From Psoroptes ovis (taxonomy: Eukaryota; Arthropoda; Arachnida; Sarcoptiformes; Psoroptidae), in the NCBI GenBank assembly GCA_002943765.1, contig PQWQ01000003.1, forward strand, positions 1,984,001 to 2,048,000: a stretch of DNA of 64,000 nt. Direction: 5' to 3'. The notes beneath the pieces were generated by a model. That model was not told where the DNA came from, did no database searches, and saw nothing but the letters and a program-made list of their open reading frames with translations. The position numbers and the translations under genes are program-made. Shown piece by piece: positions 60,948-64,000 of the stretch. Every line of letters begins with the position of its first letter. Position 1 is the stretch's first letter.

Positions 60948-63584
60948 ATGACTGTCGAAAATACTAAAATTGGGTAAGTTTTTTTTTAATTAAAATTAAT
61001 TAATTAATTCCTATATATCATCATCGAATTAATCTTTTAATTAAATTTAAACATAAATTCATCTAATCAATTGAAGCGAAACGCCAATATTCACAACCAA
61101 AGCTCATGTATTTCATATTGATCCACAAACCAAACGTTCATGGATTCCAGCTAGCTCAGCTGCTGTTAATGTAAATTTTTATTATGATTCCACAAGATCA
61201 TTATATCGTATTATTAGTGTTGAAGGTCAAAAGGTATACCCATAAAACATCTGTTTTTGATTTTTTGAAAATTTTTTTTTACAAAAATTAAATTACATTT
61301 TAATTATAGCCTGTAATCAATAGTACAATAATACCGAATATGACATTTACAAAAACATCACAAAAATTTGGACAATGGTCCGATATACGTGCCAACACTG
61401 TATATGGTTTAGGATTTTCATCTGAACCTGAATTGAATCGTGTATGTATCTGATTTATTTTCAACAATTTAAATCTGATGAAATGTATTAAATTATCATC
61501 ATCTTTTCGAATTAGTTTATTGAAAAATTTCAAGAAGTTAAAGAAGCGACAAGAATTTTACAACAAAAAGCCATACAACAACAACAACAGCAGCAGCAAC
61601 AACAACAACCAAATGGTAATATTGCTAATTTATCTTCAAATCAACATCAGCTGCAAAATCATTCATTATCGGCAAGAGATTCACCAAGATTATCTTCAGA
61701 ATATCAAAATGATATTTTAATGAGTAGTAAATATCGAATATTATTTCATTATTTCAATTGTTTCCTTTTCCATTATTCATTGATCGATGTCCAGCATTAC
61801 ATTCAATCAATATTCTTGAAGCAGAACAAATTAGAAAAATGCTAATTCAATTTTTTCCCATTTTTTTTCCAATGATTTCTTTTCTTTATTTGTATGTTCA
61901 TTTATTTCGATCATCGCCATGATTCCCGTATATTGACAACAAAAATAATGACAACCAATTTGAAAAAAAAACGAAAATTTTCCGAAAAAAATAAATAAAA
62001 TAAACAAAATTCTTGTTTATTTTATTTCATGAATTCAATTCAATTTATTTATAGAATCATTACTGCCTCACCAACGAAGCCAAAGTTTATCAGGTCTTCA
62101 AGCAAAAGTAAGTCACCGAATAAATATTTTTTTTCCACTTTTTTTCGTTTCTTCTAAAATTGATTTATTGATTTTGACAATTTTTTCTTAAATTTTGTAC
62201 ATAATTTGATTTCAGTATTCATTCATTCATTCATTCACTCGTTTGATAATTTGTACATTTTCTATTAAAAAAATTTTTATTTTTCTCTCGTTCATTTTCG
62301 ATTAGAATTTAACCGATAGTCCAAAATATAATCGCAATCGTGACAAACAAATATCAACCGTAACACTTCCACAATCATCGAATGAAGCACAATTACGTTA
62401 TGAAAATGAAAGGCTTAAATTGGCTTTAGCACAAAGGTTTTTATTATTATTTGAAAATATTTTTCCTCAGAGAAATTTTGATAAAATCTCATTAAAAATC
62501 TTTTTTTATCATCATCATCCTAATCATCATCATCACAATACGATTTTTTTTTCCAGTTCAACAAATGCAAAAAAATGGGAAATTGAATTGCAAACATTAA
62601 AAAGTAATAATACACGTTTAACGAATGCATTACAAGAATCGACAGCCAATGTTGAAGAATGGAAAAAACAGCTACAATCATTGAAAGATGAAAACACTAA
62701 AATGAAACATAAAGTAATGAGTTTTGTTTGTTTTTTTTTCAATGAAAAATTTTTTGAATTTCATACAATTTTTTCATTTTAAATTGAACTCTTAATAGAT
62801 TGTTGAATTAGAAGCAAGTCATGGTAATCCCGATGCAATAGCCGATTTACGTAAAGAAATTAATCAATATCGTATTCATTGTGAAACATTGGAACAAGAA
62901 ATCAAACAAAAAGATTGTGAAATTGAATTGTTAAAAAAACGTCTTGAAGATATTGGTCAGTTATATGGTACATCAAATCAAAAAGTTGATGATAAAATAA
63001 AGGTAATATTATATGATAATGCATATCATCATAGAAATAATATGAAATATTCTTTGATGCCAAAACAACATTGATTGCTTCTAAAAATTAAATTAATTAT
63101 TCTCAACATAAAATTATAATTTGCATTTCAAATTAAATAATTAATAACGATCATAATGCTGATTGTAATAATAAGATTAATTAAGATAGTTTAGATTATA
63201 TCTACTATCATTCTTGTTCTTGTTTTCTTGATTTTTTTCTTGTTTTTAATCATTAAAAATATTATCAAGCATTAAATTTATTCCTTAAATCTGATTATCA
63301 TTTTCTTAAACAGCAAATTTTTCTATGATTTCCTTTTATTAACATGATAATTTTCTTTAAATTCTTTTTTTTATTAGATATTACTGACTGATAATGAAAA
63401 TTTACGACAACAATTAAATCGTCTTTCAACAATTGATAATAATAATCCAAGTGATTCATTAATAAAATTAACTGATAAACAATATCGTTCGCTATTAGAG
63501 CAATTGAATATACGTTTTGCACAAAACATACAAGAGCTGCGTTCAATTCAACAAGAATTTTCATCATTGCTCAATGCATCTTGA
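60948..63584 (+). CDS. homer: Homer scaffold protein
   Basis: Postsynaptic scaffold that binds PPxxF motifs in metabotropic glutamate receptors, IP3 receptors and Shank. Nine exons: 60948-60973, 61077-61233, 61310-61441, 61516-61726, 62055-62107, 62306-62436, 62557-62713, 62799-63002 and 63378-63584; about 425 aa. The EVH1 domain (~10-115) has PIFTTKAHVFHIDP, the ligand-binding Trp31 (RSWIPAS), the FYYDSTRSLYRIIS block, NMTFTKTSQKFGQW and ANTVYGLGFSSE. A poly-Gln run (11 Gln, ~124-134) and a Ser-rich linker follow. The C-terminal half is a long coiled coil (KKWEIELQTLKSNN, ALQESTANVEEWKKQLQSL, then Leu-rich heptads), so this is a long, tetramer-forming Homer. All junctions keep phase. The gene is complete within the window. 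Confidence 0.95.
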
Positions 63585-64000
63585 TCTTGATATTTTAATT
63601 ATAAAAAAAAAATAATAAGAAAAATTATTGTTTGATTGAGATTAAATCAAACAACATTGCGATAAAATTGATAGATTGAAAATTGGAAAAAATAATAATA
63701 ATAATTAACAAACAATATGTAGAAAAAATTTATATAATCATTATTGGATCAAATGTGTTGTTTCAATTTATTATTTTTATTCAATTTGTACTGTTATAAT
63801 TATTATTATTATCAATTCTTATTATCTTTATTGATTGGTGATAATTAAAGTTCAAATTTGGGTATTAGTTTGCAACAAAGAAAAAAAAACGAAAAAAAAA
63901 ACAATCAATTTTCATGAAAAAATTGAAAATTCAAGACTTGTCTAATATATTAAATAATAATTACAAATAATCACTTTCAACTTGAATATACATCCAACAA
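63585..64000. other. 3' flank of Homer
   Basis: AT-rich 3' untranslated or intergenic sequence running to the window edge; no gene seen. Confidence 0.5.

Noticed and set aside
1..64000. CRISPR arrays, rRNA genes, known microRNAs, bacterial gene transfer
   Set aside because: No direct-repeat arrays, no rRNA or recognisable miRNA sequences, and all long genes have eukaryotic introns or clear animal homologues.

Overview
The window is nuclear DNA of an arthropod. It is very AT-rich, with compact genes, many introns of about 55-110 bp, and exons that join cleanly at GT/AG sites. The long Asn/Gln-rich tracts, the arthropod-type two-domain chitinase and the base composition suggest an acariform (astigmatan, dust- or scab-mite-like) mite. 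The species is an inference; the eukaryotic and arthropod character is seen directly. There are no rRNA genes, CRISPR arrays or bacterial operons.

Layout, left to right. A Cht7-like chitinase (3110-10890, +) begins with two small exons and has a 3.4 kb first intron that carries a dead mariner transposon with perfect 31-bp inverted repeats. A gene-poor stretch (10891-16670) holds a tiny mariner-type mini-element. Next come an unrecognised secreted coiled-coil protein (16698-17855, +) and a synaptotagmin-like protein with two C2 domains (19133-22304, -). After a 3.2 kb divergent spacer follow phenylalanine hydroxylase (25518-28246, +), an unrecognised acidic protein (28402-29408, -) and a tRNA-Asp(GTC) gene with an intron (29816-29913, -). 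Then come UFL1 (30342-32728, +) and, 136 bp downstream, DDX20/Gemin3 (32865-34898, +); an unrecognised protein with proline-rich and tyrosine motifs (36792-38273, +); GOLPH3 (38972-39978, -); and ARID2/BAF200 (42117-46918, -). A young Copia-type LTR retrotransposon sits at 48766-51979. The right side holds a TRAF-like RING/zinc-finger protein (53385-55201, +), coatomer delta (56084-58282, +) and Homer (60948-63584, +).

Most genes are unrelated housekeeping or signalling genes: cuticle chitin turnover, aromatic amino-acid metabolism, ER UFMylation, snRNP assembly, Golgi retention and COPI transport (GOLPH3 and delta-COP), PBAF chromatin remodelling, and synaptic scaffolding and trafficking (Homer and the synaptotagmin-like protein). 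They do not form one pathway.

The most unusual items are: (1) a Copia element with identical 150-bp LTRs, a perfect target duplication and one open 960-codon frame, whose integrase is absent by an in-frame deletion; (2) an intron in a tRNA-Asp gene; (3) loss of a catalytic Asp in the second chitinase domain; (4) a mariner copy whose transposase is dead but whose inverted repeats are perfect; and (5) a TRAF-like protein with an interrupted RING and no MATH domain. Gene models were assembled by hand from splice signals, reading-frame phase and remembered family features; no searches were run.
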